A stretch of DNA of 42,357 bases. It comes from Archaeoglobus sp. GTDB taxonomy: Archaea; Halobacteriota; Archaeoglobi; Archaeoglobales; Archaeoglobaceae. Below, piece after piece: positions 31,927 to 39,947 of this stretch (positions within the stretch are counted from its first letter, which is position 1; the number at the start of each line of letters is the position of its first letter). A program made the translations under genes and the position numbers. The stretch covers positions 1 through 42,357 of the forward strand of contig JACDNU010000019.1 in assembly GCA_017656505.1 (NCBI GenBank), read 5' to 3'. A model generated the notes under the pieces. That model saw nothing but the letters and a program-made list of their open reading frames with translations, was not told the DNA's origin and made no database searches.

Positions 31927-32154
31927 GCCGACTAAGGGCAATAACAATTACGGAAGAAGCATATCAAAGTTAAAGAGAAAAAAAACTTGGGGGAGAGTTT
32001 CGGTGATGTAATATGAGACTCACTGAGAGAAGGAGGCATTAGAGGATTTGCGGGAGTATGGGAGGGGGCCGAGGAAATAGAAGAGGTTATTAAAGAGGAC
32101 AGGAAGGAGTTTGACAGGTATGTCAGCAAATATGCCAAAAACATACTGCCTTAA
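31927..32154 (+). pseudogene. Decayed VapB-type antitoxin (DUF217-like)
   Basis: A readable antitoxin in pieces. AITITEEAYQ (from 31938) is in one frame. KEKKNLGESFGDVI (from about 31972) is shifted by one base. After an in-frame TGA at 32014-32016 the same frame continues REGGIRGFAGVWEGAEE and runs to KYAKNILP and a stop at 32152-32154. No start codon remains at the expected place. Damage seen: lost start, one frameshift, one stop. Confidence 0.75.
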
Positions 32155-32161
32155 AAGAAAT

Positions 32162-32434
32162 CGGCTCCAAAAAATATGATGAGATCAAAAATGATAGGCT
32201 AGAGACAACTTTGAGGAAGCTGTAAGATTATTGGGGAGATTGAGAATTGCCCCTTTCACGATCACCTCAGCTCGGATTGCAGGTGAGATAGAATGCAATT
32301 TGAGAGAAAAGGGAGAAAATGTTAATATCATGGATGTTCTTATAGCCGCAGTGGTTATGGAGAAAGATTCCACTTTAGTAACGAGAGATGAAGGATATAA
32401 ACAAATTGAGGGGTTGAAGGTAGAATTTTACTAG
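32162..32434 (+). pseudogene. Decayed VapC-type PIN toxin, N-terminus missing
   Basis: Directly after the antitoxin relic, EIGSKKYDEIKND in one frame gives way to DNFEEAVRLLGRLRIAPFT in the next, then continues to the end. The closing part (IMDVLIAAVVMEKDSTLVTRDE, then IEGLKVEFY) is a clear PIN C-terminus. The first 50 or so residues, holding the first catalytic Asp and Glu, are gone. Not expected to be active. Confidence 0.78.
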
Positions 32435-32558
32435 TCTTCTGTATCCTATTTTCTAAAACTTGACAAATATCAAAAAATTTCCACCGTAAATACATTTCTT
32501 AAAAATTTTCCATGACAATCGAAAGATTTTCAACTTAATCATGAGATTTAGAAAAACC

Positions 32559-32566
32559 TTATATAC
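32559..32566 (+). promoter_or_regulatory. TATA box of the pilin genes
   Basis: TTATATAC preceded by the BRE-like GAAAAACC. It predicts a start near 32585-32590, just before the strong GGAGGTGA of the first pilin gene. The remaining bases from 32435 to here hold no gene. Confidence 0.65.
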
Positions 32567-32613
32567 TACCCCTATTATTATGATTGTGATAAGAAATGGA
32601 GGTGAGAGAAAGG

Positions 32614-32991
32614 ATGTGGAGGAAGGATGAGAAGGCTGTTTCGCCGGTGATTGGCGTTATACTAATGGTGGCAATAACCGTCATCTTGGCTGCAGTGATT
32701 GCCAGCTTCGTCTTCGGCATGGGGAGCAACGTGAAGAAGACGTACGTGGTTTCTGCGACTGCTTCTCGATTGAATAGCTCTGCTGTCCAGATCACATACC
32801 AAGGTGGTCCAGACCATCAGTTTGTGACGGGATTGGTTATCCAATCGCCCTCTGGTTGCACTGGTTTGACCAATACGGTCGGTGATACCGCCACTTGCAC
32901 TTCTGGGGTTGCATCTAGCAATCAGCATGTAGTGGTTGTCGCAAACTTTACTGATGGGTCCCAGCAGGTAATACTGGATACTTACGTCTAA
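32614..32991 (+). CDS. Archaeal type IV pilin (DUF1628-like)
   Basis: About 125 residues. ATG 32614 has GGAGGTGA upstream; an ATG at 32596 would bury that site. The class III signal is WRKDEKA then VSPVIGVILMVAITVILAAV: a basic leader, a cut by prepilin peptidase after EKA, and a hydrophobic assembly helix. The head domain is small, Ser/Thr/Val-rich, with two cysteines (SGCTGL, ATCTSG) that could form a disulfide. It shares GGPD and a closing ILDTYV with the next gene. Likely a surface fibre or adhesion subunit. Confidence 0.88.
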   Translation: MWRKDEKAVSPVIGVILMVAITVILAAVIASFVFGMGSNVKKTYVVSATASRLNSSAVQITYQGGPDHQFVTGLVIQSPSGCTGLTNTVGDTATCTSGVASSNQHVVVVANFTDGSQQVILDTYV

Positions 32992-33053
32992 ATTCTCCAA
33001 ATATATTTTTTAAAATTTTAATTTAAATTTTATTTGTTCGTCTAGGTGAAAAA

Positions 33054-33479
33054 ATGGAAAACAAAGGTGTGTCTCCTGTCATCGGGACTATACTCATGGT
33101 AGCAATTGCTATTATAATTTCAGCCCTTGTGATGGCAATGAGTTACGGTTTAGCTGAAAAAACACGTCAATCTTACATTGTAACTTTCCAACTTGTAGAT
33201 CAAAAAGCGGATGAATTTACTATTTTATTCTATGGAGGACCTGATATCGAATTCCTCCAAGGCGTAAAAATGATGGTGGATGATATTACGTATATCGATT
33301 ATAACGGCTCACTTTCTGTGGGACAATATTGGTATTTTAAAAATGGAGCTAATCCACAAGGTCCCGGCAATCAATCTGTTACGGTCTCACTATCCCCTGG
33401 TAAAAATGACGACCATTTAATAGTCGTCGGAAGATTTCCAGATAATGTTGAGGCTGTTTTAATAGATACTTACGTATAG
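33054..33479 (+). CDS. Archaeal type IV pilin (DUF1628-like), second copy
   Basis: A 141-residue pilin 62 nt after the first. The leader is only MENKG, then VSPVIGTILMVAIAIIISAL. The head has YGGPDIEFLQGVKM and ends VLIDTYV, matching the first pilin at both places while the middle differs and has no cysteine. GGTGAAAA precedes ATG 33054. A second promoter is possible in the AT-rich gap, but the pair is probably one unit. 33480-33656 holds no gene. Confidence 0.88.
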   Translation: MENKGVSPVIGTILMVAIAIIISALVMAMSYGLAEKTRQSYIVTFQLVDQKADEFTILFYGGPDIEFLQGVKMMVDDITYIDYNGSLSVGQYWYFKNGANPQGPGNQSVTVSLSPGKNDDHLIVVGRFPDNVEAVLIDTYV

Positions 33480-33656
33480 CTTTTCTCGATATCTTTTAGA
33501 TTCGCAGTTTAAATACAATTAGATCTTCCATTTTGATTAAACTCAATTCTGTAAAATATCAGGTCAAAGCCAATAACTGAAGTTTTACTCATACAAAAAC
33601 TCAAGTAATTGCAAGAATAGAAAAAATTATAAACTAGTTAACAATTGTAAATTTTA

Positions 33657-33860
33657 ATGCCAACTACAATTACAATAAAGGAAGATACAAAAGAATTGCT
33701 TAAAAGTTTGAAAGGTGAAAAAGACTGGGACAGCTTTCTGAAGGATCTGGCCAGAGAACACTTGAAGGCTAAAAGAGAGGAAAGTAGAAAAAAACTCAAA
33801 AAACTTCTTATCTCGGAATTTAAAGACGTAAAGGTGAAGAGATGGGCGAGGGAATACTGA
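33657..33860 (+). CDS. vapB: VapB-type antitoxin (DUF217-like)
   Basis: A 67-residue antitoxin: a short beta strand TTITIKEDTKELLKSLKGEK, then WDSFLKDLAREHLKAKREE and a Lys-rich tail. It should bind DNA and neutralise VapC. TATA-like TTATAAAC lies about 25-30 nt before the ATG, and the region around it (GTTAACAATTGTAAA) contains short palindromes that may be its operator. It overlaps vapC by 19 nt. Confidence 0.85.
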   Translation: MPTTITIKEDTKELLKSLKGEKDWDSFLKDLAREHLKAKREESRKKLKKLLISEFKDVKVKRWAREY

Positions 33861-34207
33861 TCGATACCGATGTTTTGATTGACTACGTAAAAGGCTTTAT
33901 AGAGCTTCCTTCAGAACGGCTTTTTGTCTCTGAAATCGTTCTCTATGAATTCATTCGCGGGACAAAAGACGTGGATGAGGCTAAAAAAGCCATTGAAGAT
34001 GCATTTATGGTTATATTCCACAATAACGAAATTATCAGCCTTTCTTCAAAAATTTGGATTGAGCTGAGAAGGGAAGGAAGTCTATTGGATGATAGGGATT
34101 TACTGATAGCTTCGACTGCCATCGTTCACGGGTTAAAATTGCTTACCAGAAATGTAAGGCACTACAAAAGGCTGGAAAAGTTTGGGCTTAAGCTGGCAAG
34201 TATCTGA
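33842..34207 (+). CDS. vapC: VapC-type PIN-domain RNase toxin
   Basis: A 121-residue PIN protein with intact acidic site: Asp8/Asp10 in ILIDTDVLIDY, Glu36 in YEFIRG, Asp83/84 and Asp86 in LLDDRDLLIAS, and the TRN motif (102-104). Expected to cut tRNA or rRNA when free. AGGTGA precedes ATG 33842 inside the antitoxin gene, so the two are co-translated. It is the intact counterpart of the decayed vapBC pair 1.5 kb upstream. Confidence 0.9.
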   Translation: MGEGILIDTDVLIDYVKGFIELPSERLFVSEIVLYEFIRGTKDVDEAKKAIEDAFMVIFHNNEIISLSSKIWIELRREGSLLDDRDLLIASTAIVHGLKLLTRNVRHYKRLEKFGLKLASI

Positions 34208-34344
34208 TTCAGTTTTCGCGTTTTTATTGTTTCGTGTAGACTAACTTCTCTCAACTCTAATTGGCTGATTATAGGCTGAGTGAATCAAACCAACATTAAA
34301 CCGCCGATAAGATTTAAGTAAAAACTCATCCAAAAAGTTTTCAA

Positions 34345-34854
34345 ATGAAAAATTAAACGATATTAAAGAACCTTACGGGAACACTGATTGAAAAATTGGT
34401 TACCTCTCTGGAGAGGAAATACGGCAACAGACTCGTGTCCGCTGTTGTCTTCGGTTCTGTTGCCAGAGGAGAGATGAGAAAGGACAGTGATATCGAGGTG
34501 CTATTAATCATTAAATCATTGCCAAAAAGCAGGCTTAAGAGACAGGAGGAATTTTTGGAAGTAGAGGGAGAAGTTGAGGAAGAGATCAGCAAACTATCCA
34601 ACCTTGGATACTTTGTGGATTTCTCACCTATTATGAAAACACCTGAAGAAGCAAAAAGAATCTCACCTCTTTATCTTGATACGGTAGAGGATGCGGTGAT
34701 CGTGCTTGACAGAAACAGCTTCTTTCAAGAAATCCTTCGAAGGCTGAGAGATAGACTCCGGCAGCTGGGATCAAAAAAGATTAGAATGGGTAAAAAGTGG
34801 TATTGGATACTGAAAACAGACTATCAGTTTGGAGAGGTGATAGAGATTGAATAG
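34345..34854 (+). pseudogene. MNT-type nucleotidyltransferase with damaged start
   Basis: From TTG 34396 a 152-residue frame encodes a nucleotidyltransferase (VVFGSVARGEMRKDSDIEVLLI). The same frame reaches back to ATG 34345 but meets a TAA after three codons (34354-34356), and the stretch between (TILKNLTGTLIEKL) looks like genuine N-terminus. The second Asp of GSX10DXD is Glu here. It is therefore either a decaying gene or one started at the TTG or CTG. Upstream, 34208-34344 holds no gene. Confidence 0.65.
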
Positions 34855-34930
34855 CATTCAGATGGCAGAATCGTACCTTCAACAGGCTTGATAGAATCTT
34901 GAGGAGCTCGTATACCGAATGACCCTTATG
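34849..34930 (+). pseudogene. Relic of a HEPN-domain toxin
   Basis: A TTG overlapping the nucleotidyltransferase stop, with GAGGTGAT before it, opens NSIQMAESYLQQA, a typical HEPN first helix. Two successive stops (TGATAG, about 34896-34901) then break it before NLEELV. Little of the domain is recognisable after that. The partner nucleotidyltransferase is also damaged. Confidence 0.55.
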
Positions 34931-35019
34931 TTTTTATTTCATCAGATTAAACATATTTCGTGCAATACGGTGCTCGCTACTGGTTGAAAAATGAGCTCGT
35001 TACCCCTAAAACTGCCGCC

Positions 35020-35220
35020 TCATAAAATCCTCTTTGCCTCCCTTAAAAGCTCTTCTCCTTCTTCAAATCTCTCAACCGCCTTCAAAAGCATATCGGAAAC
35101 ATCTGGCCTCTCTTCTCTCACCTTTTCAGCCCATTCTTTGTATTTTGCCGTATGCTCGGCATTATGCTCGATCCAGTGTTCAAGCAAATGCTTCAGTCTT
35201 TCAATATCTTCCGAGTTCAC
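35020..35220 (-). CDS. Small His-rich helical protein (HW-HN-H motif)
   Basis: A 66-residue all-helical protein. The motif LEHWIEHNAEHTAKYKEW spaces histidines 3-4 residues apart on one helix face, which suggests metal binding (for example Zn, Ni or haem). Similar domains (DUF8180-like) occur alone or fused to metal-handling proteins, but I am unsure of the match. GTG 35220 has AGAGGTGG upstream. It precedes nothing on its strand until the decayed toxin-antitoxin genes, and lies about 40 nt downstream of the 3-hydroxyacyl-CoA dehydrogenase start-distal end. Confidence 0.72.
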   Translation of the reverse strand: MNSEDIERLKHLLEHWIEHNAEHTAKYKEWAEKVREERPDVSDMLLKAVERFEEGEELLREAKRIL

Positions 35221-35260
35221 GCAACCACCTCTAAATAAATAGGAGGGAAACTAAACTGAA

Positions 35261-36406
35261 CTAAACTGGCAGCTTTCCCGCCTTCAGCGTTTCGGCAGGC
35301 TTGAAAATCTCTTTCCCGAACTCTGCTGAGAGCTCCTCAAGTCTCTTTACTATCTGTTCCACTCCCATGCTTTTTGCAAGTTCAAACGGTCCAAATGGTC
35401 TGTTCAACCCTAGTTTCACAGCTTTATCGATGTCTTCAGGCTTAGCAACACCCATTTCCACGAGCTTTACTGCCTCGTTAATTTCAACGATCGTGAAGTC
35501 GAGCGGATTTATCTTCTCAGACGGAGATGCTTTAATCTCCGGCCTCCCTTTGCTCCAGTCATACCAGCCCTTTCCAGTCTTTTTGCCCAAATTACCGGAT
35601 TTAACCATATCTTCCAAGATTTTTGGGGGTGCGTAATCCTTGCTTATCGTCTCCGAGTAGTACTTCATCGCGTGATAGAAAATGTCCACGCCGGTGTAGT
35701 CCATCAGCTCAAAAGGTCCCATGGGCAAGCCTATTGTTTTCATTTTCGCATCGATCTCCTCAGGTGATGCGATGCCTTTCTCAACGATTGCCATGAGCAA
35801 AGCCCCTGACGGAGCCTGAACTCTGTTAACAATAAAGCCAGGAACATCTTTCTCCACCCTTACGGCTTCCTTTCCAAGGCTTTTGACGAAATCAACGAGC
35901 AACTGCATAACTTCTTCGCTTGTCTTCTCTCCTTTTATAACCTCAACGAGCCTCATCAAGACGGGTGGATTGAAGAAGTGCAAGCCTGCGAACTTATCTT
36001 CCCTTTTCGTTGCCTTGGCAAGCTCTGTTATCTTTATCGTGGAAGTATTGCTTGTGAATATGCATTCAGGCTTTGCTAGACTCTCACAATCTGAGAATAC
36101 CTGTGTTTTTATCTCAAAAATTTCCGGAACTGCTTCTATAATTAAATCTGCATCTTTAACAGCTTCTTCTAAATCCACAACTGGCTTTATCCGAGAGAGA
36201 ACTTCTTCAGCATTCGAGATTTTCCCTTTCTCCTGGAGTTTAGCGAGACTCTCTTTTATTCTATTCATCCCCCTGTCGACGAATTCCTGCTTTATATCCC
36301 TCATCGTAACCTCATAGCCAACCATAGCGCAAACCTCAGCAATTCCATGCCCCATATCTCCCGCTCCGAGAACAGCTACCTTCTTAATCTTCTCTTTCAC
36401 ATCCAT
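35261..36406 (-). CDS. 3-hydroxyacyl-CoA dehydrogenase
   Basis: A 381-residue enzyme that oxidises 3-hydroxyacyl-CoA with NAD in beta-oxidation-type pathways. The Rossmann motif is VAVLGAGDMGHGIAEV (residues 10-25). The catalytic His is in GLHFFNPP, preceded by SNTSTIKITELA. Two C-terminal helical 3HCDH domains follow: VPGFIVNRVQAP and PMGPFELMDYTG in the first, KLGLNRPFGPFELAKSMG in the second. There is no hydratase domain, unlike fused FadB-type proteins, and the nearest crotonase is 15 kb away. A T-rich, A-rich spacer separates it from glutamate dehydrogenase upstream. Confidence 0.95.
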   Translation of the reverse strand: MDVKEKIKKVAVLGAGDMGHGIAEVCAMVGYEVTMRDIKQEFVDRGMNRIKESLAKLQEKGKISNAEEVLSRIKPVVDLEEAVKDADLIIEAVPEIFEIKTQVFSDCESLAKPECIFTSNTSTIKITELAKATKREDKFAGLHFFNPPVLMRLVEVIKGEKTSEEVMQLLVDFVKSLGKEAVRVEKDVPGFIVNRVQAPSGALLMAIVEKGIASPEEIDAKMKTIGLPMGPFELMDYTGVDIFYHAMKYYSETISKDYAPPKILEDMVKSGNLGKKTGKGWYDWSKGRPEIKASPSEKINPLDFTIVEINEAVKLVEMGVAKPEDIDKAVKLGLNRPFGPFELAKSMGVEQIVKRLEELSAEFGKEIFKPAETLKAGKLPV

Positions 36407-36543
36407 AAAATCACCAACGAGAGTCGACTTCGGAAAAGAAAAACCTTTTCAAATTTAGGTTTTTTGGCTTTGGTTGATCGGTTAAAGCAAGGCAAAAAGG
36501 AAGAATGAAATAGAATGAAATAGAATAACCTTTATTGAGACCC

Positions 36544-37806
36544 TTACTGAGGCCACAAACCTCTTAGCTCGAAAGCATTAACTACTCTCTTCAAAGCTAA
36601 AATCATCGCAGCATCTCTCATCGTTATGTTAGCATTCTCGTACTCCTTCTTTATCGAAACGACCTCGTTAAAGCTTCTCACCAAAACCTTCTCAAGCTCA
36701 GCGTTAACCCTGTCTTCATCCCAGAAGTAGCGGTTCAGATCCTGCACCCATTCGAAGTAGCTGACAACAACTCCTCCTGCGTTAGCAAGGATATCTGGGA
36801 CCACAAAAATTCCTTTTTCCTCCAAAATTTTATCTGCTTCTGGTGTTGTCGGGCCGTTTGCTCCTTCGGAGATTATTTTAGCTTTAATGCTATCAGCATT
36901 CTCCTTGGTTATCACATTCTCTAAGGCTGCAGGGATTAAGATATCGCACTCAAGCTCGAGCAATTCTTCATTGCTTATATTCTCGCTTCCATCGAAGTCT
37001 ATAACGCTTCCCGTGTGAGCCTTGTGTTGGGCAACGCTTTCGACATCCAAGCCTTTTTCGCTGTATATTCCTCCCTTGGAATCGCTTACGGCAATAATCT
37101 TAGCCCCCCACTCGGCGAGTATTTTGGCAGCATAGTAGCCAACATTGCCGAAACCTTGAATTGCTACACTTGCCCCTTTTATTGGAATATTTAATACTCT
37201 GGCAGCCTCTCTTGCAGCTATTGCAGTCCCTCTTCCTGTTGAAGCTGTTCTTCCCTCACTTCCTCCTAGCTCGATGGGTTTGCCTGTTACTATGCTCGGC
37301 ACGGTGTAGCCTTTTATGTTGCTGTAGGTGTCCATTATCCATGCCATCGTCTGAGGGTTTGTGTATACATCTGGAGCTGGAATATCTCTGTCTGGGCTCA
37401 GCAATGGCAGAATTGCTGTTGTATAACGCCTCGTCAATCTTTCTAATTCGCCTTCGCTCATCTCCTTAGGATTGCAGGCAACGCCTCCCTTTCCTCCGCC
37501 GTAGGGGATGTTAACCACTGCACACTTCCAAGTCATCCACATGGATAGCGCTATCACTTCATCAAGCGTCACATCCGGATGGTATCTTATTCCTCCCTTG
37601 TAGGGCCCTCTCACGCCACAATGCTGGCTTCTGTATCCTGTGAAGACCTTTATACTCCCATCATCCATTCTTACGGGTACTTTAACTTGGAGAACTCTGT
37701 CAGGCACCTTGAGATAGTCGACTATGCCCCTGTCCAGGTTTATTATCTCCGCAGCCTCCTCCAGCTGCTTTTTGGCCATCTCGTATGGGGTTAATTCCTC
37801 ACCCAC
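36544..37806 (-). CDS. gdhA: Glutamate dehydrogenase
   Basis: A 420-residue hexameric-type enzyme linking glutamate to 2-oxoglutarate and ammonia. GGIRYHPDVTLDEV, then the catalytic lysine region YGGGKGGVACNP, then DRDIPAPDVYTN are all conserved. The coenzyme domain has IQGFGNVGYYAAK followed by AVSDSKGGIYS; the acidic residue after the second strand is Asp within SDSKGG, so NAD or NADP use is not certain. GTG 37806 has GGAGGTGGG about 5 nt upstream. A tandem pair of GAATGAAATA follows the stop region (about 36505-36526). Monocistronic. Confidence 0.96.
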   Translation of the reverse strand: MGEELTPYEMAKKQLEEAAEIINLDRGIVDYLKVPDRVLQVKVPVRMDDGSIKVFTGYRSQHCGVRGPYKGGIRYHPDVTLDEVIALSMWMTWKCAVVNIPYGGGKGGVACNPKEMSEGELERLTRRYTTAILPLLSPDRDIPAPDVYTNPQTMAWIMDTYSNIKGYTVPSIVTGKPIELGGSEGRTASTGRGTAIAAREAARVLNIPIKGASVAIQGFGNVGYYAAKILAEWGAKIIAVSDSKGGIYSEKGLDVESVAQHKAHTGSVIDFDGSENISNEELLELECDILIPAALENVITKENADSIKAKIISEGANGPTTPEADKILEEKGIFVVPDILANAGGVVVSYFEWVQDLNRYFWDEDRVNAELEKVLVRSFNEVVSIKKEYENANITMRDAAMILALKRVVNAFELRGLWPQ

Positions 37807-37924
37807 TCTCCCACCTCCACAATACTTCTATTCTACAAAATATTAAAATGCTCACGTATTTCAGTTTTCAAATACAAAAATAGGAAAAAATATTTGTATT
37901 TAATTCTTGCGGTTTTAATATTGG

Positions 37925-39583
37925 CTACTCGACTACAGGCCAACCCCTCAACCTATAATACTCCTCAATCATCGCCCTGAAGTTCTCCTCTCCGATAGCC
38001 TTCAGGAATGCTTTGGGCAGGGTATCCTGCTTTACACCTTCCCGCAGGTTGAACTCCCTTGCGAGGTTGACTATCTCCTCCCCTAGTTTTCTGAGTTTCT
38101 CAACTGGCATAGCTTTCCCGGCCACAATTTCATAGAGCTTAGCAAGCTCTTTCCAGTATATGGGGCCTATTATTGGCAGGCAAAGGAAGCGGCAAAACAC
38201 CATCGAATCAACTACCGCATAGAAGTCTTCCAGATCTTTTACAAGCTCAGCTTGGCCTTCTACGCTAAAGCGGTCTATAGCTCCTACGAGATTCGGCCTG
38301 TAGGCACAGCTCCGCATGTGGCATGCTCCCCTTGGCGAGGTTGCATAGGCTAAGGCCATTCCAAAGAGGCCTCGAGGATCGTAGCCAGCAAGCTCCATTC
38401 CTTTGACGTGGATTGGTTCCTTATCAGCACTTAGGCTTTCGCTTACCCTTTTCACACCTTCAGCAAGCAGATCGCCCTCATCCCTGCGAAAGGCTATTTT
38501 TTCGATAAGCTCGATTATCTTCGCAGAATCTCCAAACTCAGCTTTGCCTAAGGCCATCCAGTAAGCTATGGCATTTCCGGCTGTAATCGTGTCCATTGCA
38601 AAGCGATCGCAGAGTTCTGCAGCCTTAATTAAATCTTCGAGATTTGAGTTCTCGCATAGCGAGCCTAGAGCAAATAGAGTTTCGTATTCTGGCCCTTCAA
38701 GCTCCACGTCTCCAGCTTTCACAAGCTTGCCGCACGCAACGCTGCAAGCAAAGCAGGCGGTACTTTTCACGACGTACTTTGCCAGAGCTTCAGCATTGAT
38801 CTTCTCCACCTCATCAAAGCTACCCTTCTGCCAGTAACGGGTTGGCAGAACGTTCGCCTCATTTGTAAGCGACATTATGCCAGGAGTGCCGTATTTCGTC
38901 ATGCTGGTATGTGTTTTCTTTACGGATTCGTTCAACCATCTGCGGAATTGCTTTAGCCTCTCCGGATCTGCTGGCTTTGGCAGATTTTCCTTGCTTCCTT
39001 TGACAACTATCGCCTTCAATCTCTTGGAGCCCATAACGGCTCCCGCTCCCCCTCTGCCGAACTGTCTGCCTTTGCGATGGTTTATGCATGCGAATCTCAC
39101 AAGATTCTCTCCAGCCTGGCCTATTGCGAGGATCTCTCCCCCATGCTTTTCTTTGAGGATCTCTTCAGTTTCGAAAGCATCTTTCCCCCAGAGATGGGAT
39201 GCATCCTCTATGCTCACCTTCCCATTTTCCACGAGGATATACGCCGGAGAACTTGCCTTTCCCTTTATTAGCAGGATGTCTAAGCCTGCTTTCTTGAATT
39301 CGTGCGCTATGTATCCGCCGCATTGCGATTCTCCATAGCCGTTTGTCAGCGGAGATTTGAAGTGGCATGTAAGGCGGGAAGCTCCGCTCAAAGCTATGCC
39401 GTTCAAAGGCCCTGTTGCGAAGATCAGCAGATTCTCTGCTGAGAATGCATCGACTTTTGGTGGAAGTAAGTCCAGAAGGAGTTTGGTGGCTATTCCTTTT
39501 CCTCCGAGGAATCTCAAGTAATCGGATGACAAGGTCTCCCACTTTGCTTCCCTAGTGGTTAGATCAACTTTTAGCAAATTCAT
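37925..39583 (-). CDS. Aldehyde ferredoxin oxidoreductase family protein
   Basis: About 552 residues from ATG 39583. A further nine codons are open upstream but lack family similarity. Tungsten/molybdenum bis-pterin enzyme that oxidises aldehydes to acids with ferredoxin. Visible are the N-terminal LGGKGIATKLL, NGYGESQCGGYIAHEFKKAG, GRGGAGAVMGSKRLKAI, and the [4Fe-4S] site CFACSVAC (277-284) with a later Cys in VFCRFLC. The end (YYRLRGW) is the usual family terminus. In this context it may detoxify aldehydes from amino-acid degradation. The small membrane-protein gene lies 40 nt upstream on the same strand. Confidence 0.94.
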   Translation of the reverse strand: MNLLKVDLTTREAKWETLSSDYLRFLGGKGIATKLLLDLLPPKVDAFSAENLLIFATGPLNGIALSGASRLTCHFKSPLTNGYGESQCGGYIAHEFKKAGLDILLIKGKASSPAYILVENGKVSIEDASHLWGKDAFETEEILKEKHGGEILAIGQAGENLVRFACINHRKGRQFGRGGAGAVMGSKRLKAIVVKGSKENLPKPADPERLKQFRRWLNESVKKTHTSMTKYGTPGIMSLTNEANVLPTRYWQKGSFDEVEKINAEALAKYVVKSTACFACSVACGKLVKAGDVELEGPEYETLFALGSLCENSNLEDLIKAAELCDRFAMDTITAGNAIAYWMALGKAEFGDSAKIIELIEKIAFRRDEGDLLAEGVKRVSESLSADKEPIHVKGMELAGYDPRGLFGMALAYATSPRGACHMRSCAYRPNLVGAIDRFSVEGQAELVKDLEDFYAVVDSMVFCRFLCLPIIGPIYWKELAKLYEIVAGKAMPVEKLRKLGEEIVNLAREFNLREGVKQDTLPKAFLKAIGEENFRAMIEEYYRLRGWPVVE

Positions 39584-39623
39584 TTTTCTTGAGATTTTTC
39601 TTAGAACCAAATTAATTGGTCAA

Positions 39624-39947
39624 TTAACCTCGCTCAATGATCCCTCCAATTGACGCTGTGAGAGTTGGAATCACAAGGGGTATCACCAAGCTTAGGTAGA
39701 AAACCAAGCCCATAGCCGTATATTTCCCCATCAAACCATTGAAGGCCATGTACACTGCGAATAAAACCCACACAACCAAACCAAAGACGAAACCAGCTGC
39801 TATCGAGCGCTTTAAGCTCCTGAAGGTGAAAGCAGCTACCAAACCGCCAGCAATCAAGCCTGTCCAATGGAAATAAGTTATGGCAAAGGCAATTACAAAT
39901 CCGATTATCGCTTGGACTTTCCATTGAGCTCTCTCCTGAACTCTCAT
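39624..39947 (-). CDS. Small four-span membrane protein
   Basis: A 107-residue protein with hydrophobic segments near 13-28, 30-42, 47-70 and 80-103, and a basic opening (MRVQERAQWKVQ). Unrecognised. Its start overlaps the acylase stop by 4 nt (ATGA), with GGAGG immediately upstream, so it is translated together with the acylase. It is probably a membrane partner of the acylase. Confidence 0.8.
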   Translation of the reverse strand: MRVQERAQWKVQAIIGFVIAFAITYFHWTGLIAGGLVAAFTFRSLKRSIAAGFVFGLVVWVLFAVYMAFNGLMGKYTAMGLVFYLSLVIPLVIPTLTASIGGIIERG

